The notes: generated by a model from the sequence alone, not told the origin. DNA of 64,000 nt from Lewinellaceae bacterium (GCA_020636315.1 JACJYA010000022.1:1-64000); one strand, 5' to 3'; positions 38,406-47,240 are shown, counted from the stretch's first letter. A program made the numbers and translations.

Positions 38406-38620
38406 ATGAGCCATCCCGAATTTTCCAGGGAATAATAACCGGGCCTAATAGTATCTAAAAAGTAGGCCCAACCTGCCGGGTTTCCAAAACCCGGTAGGTT
38501 TAAACCTGGAACAGAACCCTCGTTTTAGGGTAATTCTTTAACAAAGAAGAGTACGGAATAAACCTACAGGGTTGGCAAAACCCTGCAGGTTAGAACAATT
38601 CAAAATTCGGGATGGCTCAT
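38406..38620. mobile_element. MITE-like element, copy 1 (ends ATGAGCCATCCCGAATTTT)
   Basis: A 215-base stretch has perfect 19-bp terminal inverted repeats at 38406-38424 and 38602-38620. Inside are two further hairpins with related arms, AACCTGCCGGGTTT (38470-38483) with its partner, and AACCTACAGGGTT (38561-38573) with its partner. No ORF is present. Nearly the same terminal repeats bound a second element at 51575-51800 with a different interior. No clear target duplication is seen. The element fills most of the 339-base gap before the PIG-L gene. Confidence 0.65.
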
Positions 38621-38719
38621 GTTTCCCGCCCCATCTGTCCGAACTGAGCCTTCCTCTCAACCATTCCGTTTCTTATTCCTTTCTATATTTATGCCCTCTT
38701 AAAAAAAGAATCCAAGACC

Positions 38720-41251
38720 ATGATGAACTGGAGACACATTCTGTTGCCCTTACTTCTCATTTTCACGAGTATCTCAGCCAATACCCAGACACCTAAGCGG
38801 TGGACATCAGCTGACATCCACAAAGCCATCCAGAAATTGAGTTTTCTGGGCTCGGCACTTTACGTTGCTGCTCACCCGGATGATGAAAACCAAAGGCTGA
38901 TCTCCTACCTCTCTAATGAGGTGAACGCCACCACCACTTATCTTGCCATGACCCGGGGAGACGGGGGGCAAAATGAGATCGGCCCCGAGATCGAGGAGTT
39001 GCTCGGTGTGATCCGCACCCAGGAATTGCTGGCTGCCCGCCGGATTGATGGCGGCAACCAGATGTTCACCCGCGCCAATGATTTTGGATTCTCCAAAAAC
39101 CCGGAAGAAACGCTGAAGTTCTGGGGCCACGACGAGGCCCTGTCCGATGTGGTTTGGGCCATCCGCAAATGGCGGCCCGACATCATCATCAACCGCTTCC
39201 AGCACGAGGTGGATCCGGAGTGGTACGGCCGGATGCATGGCCACCACACGGCATCCGCCATGCTATCCAACGAGGCCTTTGATATTGCCGCCGACAAAAG
39301 TGTGTTTCCCGAGCAACTGAAATACGTTGAACCCTGGCAACCCAGGCGCTTGTTTTTCAATACGACCTGGTGGTTTTACGGCAGCCGGGAAAATTTTGAA
39401 AAGGCCGATAAGTCCAGAATGGTGAGCGTTGACATCGGGGTGTACTACCCGACGCTGGGAACGTCCAACACCGAGATCGCCGCCAGGGCCCGCAGTATGC
39501 ACAAGGCGCAGGGCTTTGGAGATATGGGAACCCGGGGCTCCCAGATGGAATATCTCGAACTGCTCAAAGGCGACATGCCGACAGACAAGGAAGGCCTCTT
39601 TGCCGGCATCAACACGACCTGGAGCAGGGTCGAAGGGGGAGCGCCGATCGGCAAGGCCCTCTCGGGGATCGAGGCTTCTTTCCGGTTCGAAAACCCGGCC
39701 GCCAGCGTGCCCCAACTCATGGAAGTGCTGCAAATGATGAAGGCTCTGCCCGATGGGTTCTGGAAAAGAACAAAAATGAAGGAAGCCAAAGCGGTGATCC
39801 AGGCGTGCCTGGGGCTGTATGCCGAACCGGTGGCGCTCAGCCCTTCGGCCACTCCCGGCAGCCCGGTGGAACTGGCCATAGAGGTGATCAACCGCTCCAG
39901 CATTCCGGTAGTACTGGAATCGGCCAGCATCCTCCCCGCCGGGCAGGATACTACCCTGGCCCTCCCTCTGGAATTCAATGAAGACTACAGGATATCCCAA
40001 ACGGCCCTCCTTCCGGAAGATATGGGAACCACCAGCCCCTACTGGCTGAAGCAAAAATGGGAAGAAGGGCGCTATACTGTGGAGGATCAACAGCTTCGGG
40101 GCCTGCCCGAGGCTCCCCATGCTTTCCGCACCAGGCTCACCTTTTCGGTGTTCGGGCAACCTTTCGAACTGGAAAAGGAAGTCATTTATAAATATGAGGA
40201 CCCGGTAAAAGGCGAAGTTTATCAACCTTTTGAGATCACACCGCCGGTTTACACCCAGGTGGCTGAAAAAGTTTATGTTTTTGGGAACGGCCACCCCCAG
40301 ACGGTAGAAGTGACCCTCAAGTCGGGCAGGGATGACGTCTCAGGGACCCTTGAACTATGCCACGGCGAAGGCTGGAGTGTCGAACCCGCTTCTCTGAACT
40401 TTGAACTCGGTTCCAAGGGCGAAGAGAAAGTCTTTCAATTTGAGCTTTCTCCGCCGAAAGAACAGGGAGAAGACTTCATCGTACCGCTGGCAAAGGTTGA
40501 GGGAAAGAGCTACAGCAAAAAGATGGTGCGGATCGATTACAGCCACATCCCCCTCCAGTCGGTTCTGCTCGATGCCTCCTCCAAGGTGGCCAAAGTGGAA
40601 ATAGAAAAGGCAGGAGACAGAGTGGGATACCTCATGGGGTTGGGTGACGAGATACCGGCCAGCCTGAGGCAGATCGGTTACGATGTCACCCTGCTGGATG
40701 AAGAAGATCTCACCCCCGACAACCTCCGGCAATATGACGCAGTGATCCTGGGCGTACGCGTCTATAACGGGCTGGACCGCATGCGTTTTCACCAGGATGC
40801 TCTTTTCGAATATGTGAAGAACGGAGGGACACTGATCGTGCAGTACAACAAGAGTTACGGGCTGACCGTGCCCATGGAAGATATCGCGCCCTACCCTCTG
40901 AAAATAAGCCGTGGGCGGGTAACGGTGGAAGACGCGCCGGTGCGCTTTCTGAAACCCGGCCACCCTCTCCTCAACTGGCCCAACAAGATCACGGAACAGG
41001 ATTTCGAAGGCTGGGTGCAGGAGCGGGGCCTTTATTTCCCCGATGAATGGGCAGAACAATATGAGCCGATCCTTTCCAGTAATGACCCGGGGGAAGAACC
41101 CCTCGACGGGGGCCTGCTCGTGGCGGAATACGGAGAGGGCCATTACATTTACACCGGTTACAGCTGGTTCCGGCAACTACCCGCCGGGGTACCGGGCGCT
41201 TTCCGCCTGTTCGCCAATATGATCTCGATCGGGAAAAAACCCAGGCCTTAA
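38720..41251 (+). CDS. Exported PIG-L family deacetylase with C-terminal GATase-like domain
   Basis: An 843-aa protein with signal peptide MMNWRHILLPLLLIFTSISANTQ. The PIG-L/LmbE domain (about 40-270) has the zinc signature LYVAAHPDDENQRLISYL, then TTTYLAMTRGDGGQNEIG, IRTQELLAARRIDGG and HGHHTASAMLSNEAF. Middle Ig-like regions follow, and a C-terminal Rossmann part resembles a glutamine amidotransferase (RVGYLMGLGDEIPASLRQIGYDV, YDAVILGVRVYNGL, GGTLIVQYNKSYG). The family removes N-acetyl groups from amino-sugar compounds. This large exported form is common in Bacteroidota, with unknown substrate. Confidence 0.88.
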   Translation: MMNWRHILLPLLLIFTSISANTQTPKRWTSADIHKAIQKLSFLGSALYVAAHPDDENQRLISYLSNEVNATTTYLAMTRGDGGQNEIGPEIEELLGVIRTQELLAARRIDGGNQMFTRANDFGFSKNPEETLKFWGHDEALSDVVWAIRKWRPDIIINRFQHEVDPEWYGRMHGHHTASAMLSNEAFDIAADKSVFPEQLKYVEPWQPRRLFFNTTWWFYGSRENFEKADKSRMVSVDIGVYYPTLGTSNTEIAARARSMHKAQGFGDMGTRGSQMEYLELLKGDMPTDKEGLFAGINTTWSRVEGGAPIGKALSGIEASFRFENPAASVPQLMEVLQMMKALPDGFWKRTKMKEAKAVIQACLGLYAEPVALSPSATPGSPVELAIEVINRSSIPVVLESASILPAGQDTTLALPLEFNEDYRISQTALLPEDMGTTSPYWLKQKWEEGRYTVEDQQLRGLPEAPHAFRTRLTFSVFGQPFELEKEVIYKYEDPVKGEVYQPFEITPPVYTQVAEKVYVFGNGHPQTVEVTLKSGRDDVSGTLELCHGEGWSVEPASLNFELGSKGEEKVFQFELSPPKEQGEDFIVPLAKVEGKSYSKKMVRIDYSHIPLQSVLLDASSKVAKVEIEKAGDRVGYLMGLGDEIPASLRQIGYDVTLLDEEDLTPDNLRQYDAVILGVRVYNGLDRMRFHQDALFEYVKNGGTLIVQYNKSYGLTVPMEDIAPYPLKISRGRVTVEDAPVRFLKPGHPLLNWPNKITEQDFEGWVQERGLYFPDEWAEQYEPILSSNDPGEEPLDGGLLVAEYGEGHYIYTGYSWFRQLPAGVPGAFRLFANMISIGKKPRP

Positions 41252-41258
41252 GGGAGGA

Positions 41259-41305
41259 TTGATTTGTGGATTCGTGGATTCGTTAAAACGAATCCACGAA
41301 TCTAC
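41259..41305. terminator. Repeat-derived hairpin between convergent genes
   Basis: TTGATTTGTGGATTCGTGG (41259-41277) continues to TTCG and then folds back on CGAATCCACGAATCTAC (41289-41305). The core stem TTCGTGGATTCG/CGAATCCACGAA is perfect (41271-41282 with 41289-41300). It overlaps the stop of the minus-strand phosphoesterase and lies 8 bases after the PIG-L stop. It may act as a two-way terminator. The left arm is a copy of the repeat behind serC. Confidence 0.55.
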
Positions 41306-42183
41306 GAAGAAGCCTGCTTACCGCTCACCGGTTTACTGACGATCTCGAGATAGACCTCCTCCATACTTGGCCTGGTGGCTACGGCATCCTCATCTTCTTC
41401 CAGGACTTCTTTGACGAAGAGCCTGGGGTTGACGTATTGGTAGTCCGTCTCATCGTATTCGTAAATGGACCAGCGCCCCCAGTTGTATTCCAGGGCGGTG
41501 AGGTTTTCCACCCAATCTCCCGAGTTGAGGTAAGTCACTTTTTTTCCCTGCACCTCTTCAGTACGCATGATCGGCCGGTGAATGTGGCCGCAGATGACGT
41601 AATCATAATCTTCTTCGGCCGCCAGTTGCAGAGCGGTCTTTTCAAAGTCGCTGATAAATTTTATGGCCTCTTTCACCCTGTATTTCACCTTTTTGGCGAA
41701 TGACATCCGGGGCAGGCCCATGGCCCGGCGCAGTTTATTGATGGAACGGTTGAGCCAGATCAGCAGGTCGTATCCTTTTCCTCCCAGGCGGGAGACATAG
41801 GGGGAGTACCTGATGAAAAGGTCGAAGATATCACCGTGAAAGATCCAGCAGGTTTTTCCGGCCAGCTGAAGGATGAGTTTATCCCGCAGAAGTATGTTCC
41901 CGGCGGAGAAATCGGAATACCGGCGCAGGGCATCATCGTGGTTTCCGGTAATATAATATACCTTGACGCCCCTGGAAGCCATTTTCAGGACCTGCTGAAT
42001 GACCTGAATATGTTCTTTGGGAAAGTAACGTTTCCGGAATTGCCACATATCGATGAAGTCTCCATTCAGAATGAGCATTCCAGGTTTGATACTCTTCAGG
42101 TAGTTGAGCAGTTCGTTAGCATGGCAGCCATAAGTTCCCAAATGAACATCGGAGAGTACGACAATATCTAGTTCCCTTTTCAT
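41302..42183 (-). CDS. LpxH-like calcineurin-fold metallophosphoesterase
   Basis: A 293-aa protein from ATG 42183 (MKRELDIVVLSDVHLGTYGC). All metallophosphoesterase blocks are present: SDVHLG, NGDFIDMWQF, YYITGNHDDALRRY, FHGDIFD and VICGHIHRP. In Bacteroidota this UDP-2,3-diacylglucosamine diphosphatase-like family is thought to supply the LpxH step of lipid A synthesis, probably on the inner-membrane surface, but no other lpx gene is nearby. The tail from about residue 245 is specific to this subgroup. Confidence 0.85.
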   Translation of the reverse strand: MKRELDIVVLSDVHLGTYGCHANELLNYLKSIKPGMLILNGDFIDMWQFRKRYFPKEHIQVIQQVLKMASRGVKVYYITGNHDDALRRYSDFSAGNILLRDKLILQLAGKTCWIFHGDIFDLFIRYSPYVSRLGGKGYDLLIWLNRSINKLRRAMGLPRMSFAKKVKYRVKEAIKFISDFEKTALQLAAEEDYDYVICGHIHRPIMRTEEVQGKKVTYLNSGDWVENLTALEYNWGRWSIYEYDETDYQYVNPRLFVKEVLEEDEDAVATRPSMEEVYLEIVSKPVSGKQASS

Positions 42184-42312
42184 AACGGCCGGATGATATG
42201 TGATTATCAGGTTGCTGTTCAACCGGGTTATATAATGCACACAAAATCCGGTTTATTTGTAAAGTGTATGTAAAATGGGAATTATATAATGATTAATATT
42301 AATGAGCTGCTG

Positions 42313-42732
42313 CTAATTCTGTGCGGGAATGAAGATGCGGGTGTAGAATACACCGGCCTCGGGAAGGGGCGCCAGCACGAGCCGCTGTTCGCTGAGTTCC
42401 ATAATGTCATTTGGCTGGCCCTGGCCGCTTAGGTTGATGGTCAGCTGCCTGCCGCTGCTGCTCATTTCCCAGGTTCCGGTCTGTTCGATGCCATTGGTAA
42501 CGACGATCAGTGAGCCGTCTTCCTTAAATTTGAAGACCGCATCCTTATAGATCGTCATGGCCCCTTCCACCATGGCCAATTCAGTTTCGGAGGGCTGCCG
42601 GACACGAAGGGAATCGAGGATAGCCTGCGAATCGTAACGCCAGCTTCCGGTGAGTGTTTCTCTGGCTTGTTCATTTTGAGTACAGGCGAAGAGGGCTGCC
42701 ATCAGGAGCGCGAAAAAGTAGAACTTTCTCAT
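42313..42732 (-). CDS. Small lipocalin-like lipoprotein
   Basis: A 139-aa protein with lipobox LFACTQ. The mature part begins LTGSWRYDSQ and contains short beta strands (FKFKEDGSLIVVTNGIEQTGTWEMSSSGRQLTINL), the pattern of lipocalin-like/DUF4923-type stress lipoproteins of Bacteroidota. No exact family or function is assigned. A partial promoter (TACTTTTG at 42760-42767 on the minus strand) lies upstream. The gene sits between AraC and the phosphoesterase, all on the minus strand. Confidence 0.7.
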   Translation of the reverse strand: MRKFYFFALLMAALFACTQNEQARETLTGSWRYDSQAILDSLRVRQPSETELAMVEGAMTIYKDAVFKFKEDGSLIVVTNGIEQTGTWEMSSSGRQLTINLSGQGQPNDIMELSEQRLVLAPLPEAGVFYTRIFIPAQN

Positions 42733-42821
42733 GAAACGTCATTTTGCCAAAAATATCGGCAAAAGTATAGTGCAGCCGGGAAAGTTTTAAACTTTTCAAG
42801 TTAAACTTTCCCGGAGCGGGT

Positions 42822-43691
42822 TTACGATACGACTTTTTTGAGGCTTTTCCGGTAATCCCGGGGGTTGAATCCGGTTATGCTCTTGAACTGCCGGTTGAAG
42901 TGGGAAAGGTTGTTGAAACCGCTCTCAAAGCTCACTGCTGCTATCGTCAGCGTATCATCGCCCAGCAACCTGCAGGCGTGGGCGATGCGAAATTCGTTGA
43001 CAAACTGGCTGAAAGTCTTACGCGTCAGTTTCTTGAAGTAACGGCAGAATGCGGGCACGGTCATATTCACCCTGGAAGCGGCCTCATCGAGGTTGACTTC
43101 CCCCTGAAAGTCGCTCTCCACGTAGCCGTAAACTGCGGCTATGCGCCTTTGGTCCTGAGCGTTCACCTCCAAAGCAAAACCGCTGGCGTTCAGCATCTTG
43201 TAATCAGAAGAGCGGGCCATTAACTGCAAAATGGACAACAGTTCCAGAAGGCGGTCAAAATTCTCCAGCTCCATCATTTTCATCAGGCGGTTGCCAATTT
43301 CTTCCTTAATGGCCCCTGAAAAAGATATCCCCTGCCGGGACCGCTCAAACAGGCGGCTGATGGCTTCCATCTCGGGTTTGCTGAGAAACTCCTGCCCCAG
43401 GAAGTCTTCCTTCATCTGCACTACGATCTCGATATGATCTTCGAAAAGCTCTTCGGTAAAGCCAAAATGCGGCAGGTTAGGGCCCAGGAAGATCAGGTCG
43501 CCGTCGTCATAAAAGGATATGTGGTCGCCTATATGGCGCTTACCCCGCCCGTTGGAAACGTAAACGATCTCATATTCCGGGTGAAAGTGCCAGTGAGGCC
43601 GGTTCCATTCTTCCAGGTCGTCAAATCGCCGAATGGTAAACGAACTGCCGAAAGCCGGCTCGATCTTTTCCAAAATTGCCTTCATATTCAT
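42822..43691 (-). CDS. AraC-family regulator with cupin sensor
   Basis: A 289-aa protein (ATG 43691, or 43685 two codons on). The N-terminal cupin (about 15-110: RPHWHFHPEYEIVYVSNGRGKRHIGDH, DLIFLGPNLPHFGF) should bind a small effector such as a sugar. The C-terminal two-HTH AraC domain (about 190-289) contains LDEAASRVNMTVPAFCRYFKKLTRKTFSQFVNEFRIAHACRLL and FESGFNNLSHFNRQFKSITGFNPRDYRK. It is divergent from the MFS gene at 44199 across a 507-base gap and is the natural candidate to control it. Confidence 0.9.
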   Translation of the reverse strand: MNMKAILEKIEPAFGSSFTIRRFDDLEEWNRPHWHFHPEYEIVYVSNGRGKRHIGDHISFYDDGDLIFLGPNLPHFGFTEELFEDHIEIVVQMKEDFLGQEFLSKPEMEAISRLFERSRQGISFSGAIKEEIGNRLMKMMELENFDRLLELLSILQLMARSSDYKMLNASGFALEVNAQDQRRIAAVYGYVESDFQGEVNLDEAASRVNMTVPAFCRYFKKLTRKTFSQFVNEFRIAHACRLLGDDTLTIAAVSFESGFNNLSHFNRQFKSITGFNPRDYRKSLKKVVS

Positions 43692-44061
43692 CCATGCTTT
43701 AAACGGGAAAATGCAAAGCGGAAGGGAAATGTTTTTTCTGGTTGGCTGATGAGGTTCTCTGGGGCTATTCAGTTCGACTGGTATGAAGTTAGATTAACAG
43801 GGTGAACCTTATCAACAAAGTTTTAATCTGGCCAGGGCTACGGAAATCCACATTTCCGCAGCTGCATTCTTCCAAGTGTTATATTTCTGATATTATCGAC
43901 AACAAAGATAACGGACAAAGAGTTCTTGTTGTTTATACACTAAGTTGGAAAATCTGACAATTTAACACTGAATTAACGTCGGCGCCTTTTCCCTGCCCTC
44001 CTCTGTTAATGCAGTATTACAATCTGCAAAAATCAAGGAAGAAAGGGCTTGCCAACGGCTG

Positions 44062-44150
44062 TAACTTTGCCCCGGTAAAAAAATGAAAGTTTCATACATT
44101 AATTCAATATTCTCCAGTGAGCTTCCTTGACAAAAGAAGCTCACTTTTTT
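44062..44150 (+). promoter_or_regulatory. Possible promoter plus terminator-type leader before the MFS gene
   Basis: TAACTTTG (44062-44069) matches the -7 consensus, without a clear -33 TTTG. Downstream come a small palindrome ATGAAAGTTTCAT (44083-44095) and a strong terminator-like hairpin: AGTGAGCTTC (44116-44125), a 10-base loop, then GAAGCTCACT (44136-44145) and T5. No plus-strand gene lies upstream, so the terminator would act on the MFS leader itself, about 50 bases before its ATG. This suggests attenuation, or a short RNA. The rest of the gap from 43692 shows no gene. Confidence 0.5.
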
Positions 44151-44198
44151 GTTGGACGCTGTTTAATGCTAAGCGTAACAAAAAATCACCCTTTGCTT

Positions 44199-45344
44199 AT
44201 GATCAGAACACTGAAAGCTTTCGCCTTGCATTTGCCCAGCCTGTCGGTAGGGCTTACTTTCATGACCCTGAGCGTGTTGTTTGGCAGCTGGCTGGCCCGG
44301 CTTCCGGAAGTCCAGGCTGCCCTGGCCCTGTCGGAGGGGCAACTGGGCCTGGCGCTGCTGGGCCTTCCGCTGGGGGCGCTCGCGCTGACGCCCTTCGCCG
44401 GCTGGCTGATGAACCGCATACACACCGGGCGGGCCATGGCCTTGTCCACCCTTCTTTTTTGCGCCAGCCTTCCTTTTCCGTCCTTTGCCCAAAGCCAGTT
44501 TGCCCTTATGGGCAGCCTTTTTGTGGTGGGCCTGGCCAATAATTTCATGAACATATCGATGAACGCCGCCGCCTCGGCCGTAGAAGGCCAGTACGGTATT
44601 ACCATAATGTCAACCTGCCATGGGATGTTCAGCCTCGGGGCTATGATCGGGGCAGGAAGCGCCGGTTTGGTCGCTGCGGCAGGCATTCCTTTACAAAACC
44701 ACCTGGTGGCTGTAGCCTTGTTGATGGTCGGGCTGCAGATCCTTTTGAGGCCCGTTATCCTGGCGCTGCCGGACAGCCCGTCGGAGGGCTCTTCTTTTAC
44801 TTTACCTCCCAGGGCGTTGCTGGGTTTGGTTTTTATCGGTTTTTGCATAATGATAGGGGAAGGCGCGGTAGCCGACTGGAGCGCCATTTACCTGCGCAAT
44901 ACCCTGCTGGCGGATCCTTTTGCCGCCAGCCTCGGTTACGCCGGCTTTTCGCTGGCCATGGCCCTGGGGCGTTTTGCCGGCGACGGAATAAAAGTCCGTT
45001 TCGGGGCCGCCCGGCTTATTGCCACAGGCAGCCTGCTGGGAGCCGGAGGCCTGGGGATGGCCATTCTTGCCCCTTCACCGATTGCAGCTGTAGCGGGTTT
45101 TACGTTGGTGGGGCTTGGGTTTTCAACGGTAGTCCCCCTTCTATTCAGTTCAGCGGCAAAAACACCGGGAGTAGCCCCGGGTACAGGTATAGCAGCTGTG
45201 GCCAGTTCAGGAGTGGTGGGGTTTCTGATCGGCCCGCCGCTGATCGGCGGCATTGCCGAGCATTTCGGCCTGAGTACCGGCCTGGGGATTATTGCCTTCC
45301 TGGCGCTGGTGTCCAGCTTCATTGGCAGGAAGTTAAAGATTTGA
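44199..45344 (+). CDS. MFS transporter, YbjJ/FucP-like
   Basis: A 381-aa protein from ATG 44199; an ATG at 44166 in the same frame is an alternative. About twelve transmembrane helices. Signatures include FGSWLARLPEVQAALALSEGQLGLALLGLPLGAL, NFMNISMNAAASAVEGQYG, MSTCHGMFSLGAMIGA, GEGAVADWSAIYLRN and GVAPGTGIAAVASSGVVGFLIGPPLIGGIAE, typical of the YbjJ/fucose-permease-like branch of MFS. Substrate is unknown. It is divergent from the AraC regulator, which suggests inducible sugar or metabolite transport. The long leader carries a terminator-like hairpin. Confidence 0.88.
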   Translation: MIRTLKAFALHLPSLSVGLTFMTLSVLFGSWLARLPEVQAALALSEGQLGLALLGLPLGALALTPFAGWLMNRIHTGRAMALSTLLFCASLPFPSFAQSQFALMGSLFVVGLANNFMNISMNAAASAVEGQYGITIMSTCHGMFSLGAMIGAGSAGLVAAAGIPLQNHLVAVALLMVGLQILLRPVILALPDSPSEGSSFTLPPRALLGLVFIGFCIMIGEGAVADWSAIYLRNTLLADPFAASLGYAGFSLAMALGRFAGDGIKVRFGAARLIATGSLLGAGGLGMAILAPSPIAAVAGFTLVGLGFSTVVPLLFSSAAKTPGVAPGTGIAAVASSGVVGFLIGPPLIGGIAEHFGLSTGLGIIAFLALVSSFIGRKLKI

Positions 45345-45369
45345 GATACATTATATTCCCATGAACAGG

Positions 45370-45395
45370 AGGCCGGGCGTTGTCCGGCCTTTTTT
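45370..45395 (+). terminator. Intrinsic terminator after the MFS gene
   Basis: AGGCCGG (45370-45376), a 7-base loop, CCGGCCT (45384-45390) and T5. It lies between the convergent MFS and TIR genes. Confidence 0.75.
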
Positions 45396-45397
45396 GT

Positions 45398-46933
45398 TTA
45401 ATCGGGAGAAAGTTCACTGATCAGAGAAGCATCGACAATATTTTCCCATTGCAGGCCGGGGTCGCCGGTAAGGTGAGGATATTCGAGGTTGAGGAATTTA
45501 TTGTAGAGCGCCCTTCCCAGCGCATCCTCTTCATGAGGAGCTAACCCGAAGAAATGGCGGTTATCCTCAAGGGTGCAAAGGTGGACCTTCCGAAGCGAAC
45601 TCTCAAAATAATTGGACAACGCTTCCACTAAAGATTCCCGGATAGTGGACGGTATGATCGCAGGCAGAGGCCGGATGATGGCCTCGATGAGAACATTTAC
45701 GGCCGTCTGCTGATAATCGGGGGCATCGATGAACTGGCGGACTTCCAGCAGCCAGCCCCTGAGCATTTCCCCCAGTTCCTCCCGGTTCAGGCCGATGTAT
45801 TCCTCGCTGCTAATGAGCACGTCGGCGATCAGGTTGGGATACTGGCCCGAGTGAGCCAGCACGTGCACATCTTTCGCTTCCGTGAGGCAGGCTTCGACAA
45901 AGGGGCTCCACAGGACCAGCGCATCTATTCGCTCATCGGCAATAAAGGCCTTGGACAACTGGTCGAGGTTGGCCTGCCGCTGGGGAACGAGCTGAACATC
46001 CTTCAGGCTCAGGTTGTGTTCGCGCAAAACATAGTGGAGGAAGGTCTGAGAGGGAGAATCGAGGGGAAAATGTACCCTCTTCCCCTTGAGATCCTGAACG
46101 GACTGAATGTGTTTGCGGGCCAGAATGGCATCGGCCCCATTCGACCAGGAGGCCTGGTAAATGACCCTGGGGTTCCAGTTGCGCACTTTGTCGATCACGT
46201 AGGGGAGGCGGTCGATGGTGGACCAGATCAGATTCGCCTCGCCGGCCCGGAAGGCATCACAGACCTTGTCGAGGTCGTCGTTGAGGGTAAACTGGAGCTC
46301 CCGCTTGTACTTCTGGAAAAGCCCGGTCTTTTTATTCCGGACGAAGCCGTCGTTGTACATAATGCCGGGTATAAACCCTATCCAGGTAGGGATGACGACC
46401 TTCACTCCTTTGGCATTAATGCGTTCGATGTACTCTTCCAGGGATTTGGTGATGCGGGCATAGGCCTCGTCGAGGTTATCCGAACTGGAGAGGATCTTAT
46501 CAAAAACGCGCAGGTCTTCGATATCGTATTGTTCATCGTAGATGTCTTCCCAACCGTAAAGGTGGTTGAGGAGAACCGGAACGATAAACCTTTCATTCTT
46601 CCGGTATTCATCGCTCCGGCTGAAGTGGGCATAGGTTTCGAGCAAGAACCGGGCTTCCCCGTCAATGATCTTGTCGTTGATGAAATCGGGGCTGATGAGC
46701 ATCAGCGTGATATCTGCTTTTTTGAGTTCCTCTTTGGTTTCGCGCAGCACTTCTCCGCCAAGTTCCACATCGGTGGCTGCCCAGATGCGCACATTTTTAT
46801 GGAGGTTGGCAAGGCCGGTGAAATGCTTCTTCAGGCCATCCCAGTATTTTTCATCGGCTTTGGAGTACAAGACGGCAATGTTGATGTTTTTGGGTGCGGC
46901 GGCATGTTGGTTTGTCAGAGGTTGTACTGGCAT
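45398..46933 (-). CDS. TIR domain fused to NMT1/SsuA-like solute-binding domain
   Basis: A 511-aa protein, ATG 46933, without signal peptide or membrane segment, so cytosolic. Residues about 15-170 form a TIR-like flavodoxin fold: NINIAVLYSKADEKYWDGLKKHF (strand A and box 1), VRIWAATDVELGGEVLRETKEELKKADITLMLISPDFI (strands B-C) and VPVLL. Candidate catalytic acids lie in IIDGEARFLLE (E93, E99). Residues about 177-430 resemble periplasmic substrate-binding proteins of the NMT1/SsuA/TauA type: VKVVIPTWIGFIPGIMYNDGF, DAFRAGEANLIWSTIDRLPYVI, IYQASWSNGADAILARKHIQSVQDLKGKRVHFPLDSPSQTFLHYVL. A helical tail follows. TIR domains in bacteria cleave or convert NAD or act as adaptors; solute-binding domains bind small ligands. 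I infer a ligand-gated TIR effector. It is monocistronic: convergent with the MFS gene and separated from EF-G by a terminator. Confidence 0.8.
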   Translation of the reverse strand: MPVQPLTNQHAAAPKNINIAVLYSKADEKYWDGLKKHFTGLANLHKNVRIWAATDVELGGEVLRETKEELKKADITLMLISPDFINDKIIDGEARFLLETYAHFSRSDEYRKNERFIVPVLLNHLYGWEDIYDEQYDIEDLRVFDKILSSSDNLDEAYARITKSLEEYIERINAKGVKVVIPTWIGFIPGIMYNDGFVRNKKTGLFQKYKRELQFTLNDDLDKVCDAFRAGEANLIWSTIDRLPYVIDKVRNWNPRVIYQASWSNGADAILARKHIQSVQDLKGKRVHFPLDSPSQTFLHYVLREHNLSLKDVQLVPQRQANLDQLSKAFIADERIDALVLWSPFVEACLTEAKDVHVLAHSGQYPNLIADVLISSEEYIGLNREELGEMLRGWLLEVRQFIDAPDYQQTAVNVLIEAIIRPLPAIIPSTIRESLVEALSNYFESSLRKVHLCTLEDNRHFFGLAPHEEDALGRALYNKFLNLEYPHLTGDPGLQWENIVDASLISELSPD

Positions 46934-47041
46934 GATCCGGTTTGGTTTTTAAATCACTGCAACTCCTTTATTATAGAACGGAACTAACCGTTCATGGTTA
47001 CACCTGGCCTTTGGGGGTTACCCGGAGAAAAATGCATATAC

Positions 47042-47232
47042 CGTGAGGTTTGAGGTTAAGGCTGAGGTTGAGTCCAGGGAGCGCCTGAAGAACAGAATAT
47101 TTCCAGGGGAAGACAGTTCAGTTTTGCATGACAGGGCCATTCTTGCCCATAGCGCCCTCAATCTGAACCTTAGCCTCAACCTCAATCTGGCTTAACTTGC
47201 TGAAAAATATGCCGGCCAGGTCAAACCTCACG
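47042..47232. repeat. Nested inverted repeat upstream of the TIR gene
   Basis: CGTGAGGTTTGA (47042-47053) and TCAAACCTCACG (47221-47232) are perfect complements. Inside, AGGTTAAGGCTGAGGTTGAG (47053-47072) is mirrored imperfectly by CTCAACCTCA...GCTTAAC (47175-47196) and by CCTTAGCCTCAACC just before it. No ORF is seen; the repeat fills most of the 363-base gap. It may be a fold-back element related to the other intergenic repeats. Confidence 0.55.
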
Positions 47233-47240
47233 TTGAATAT

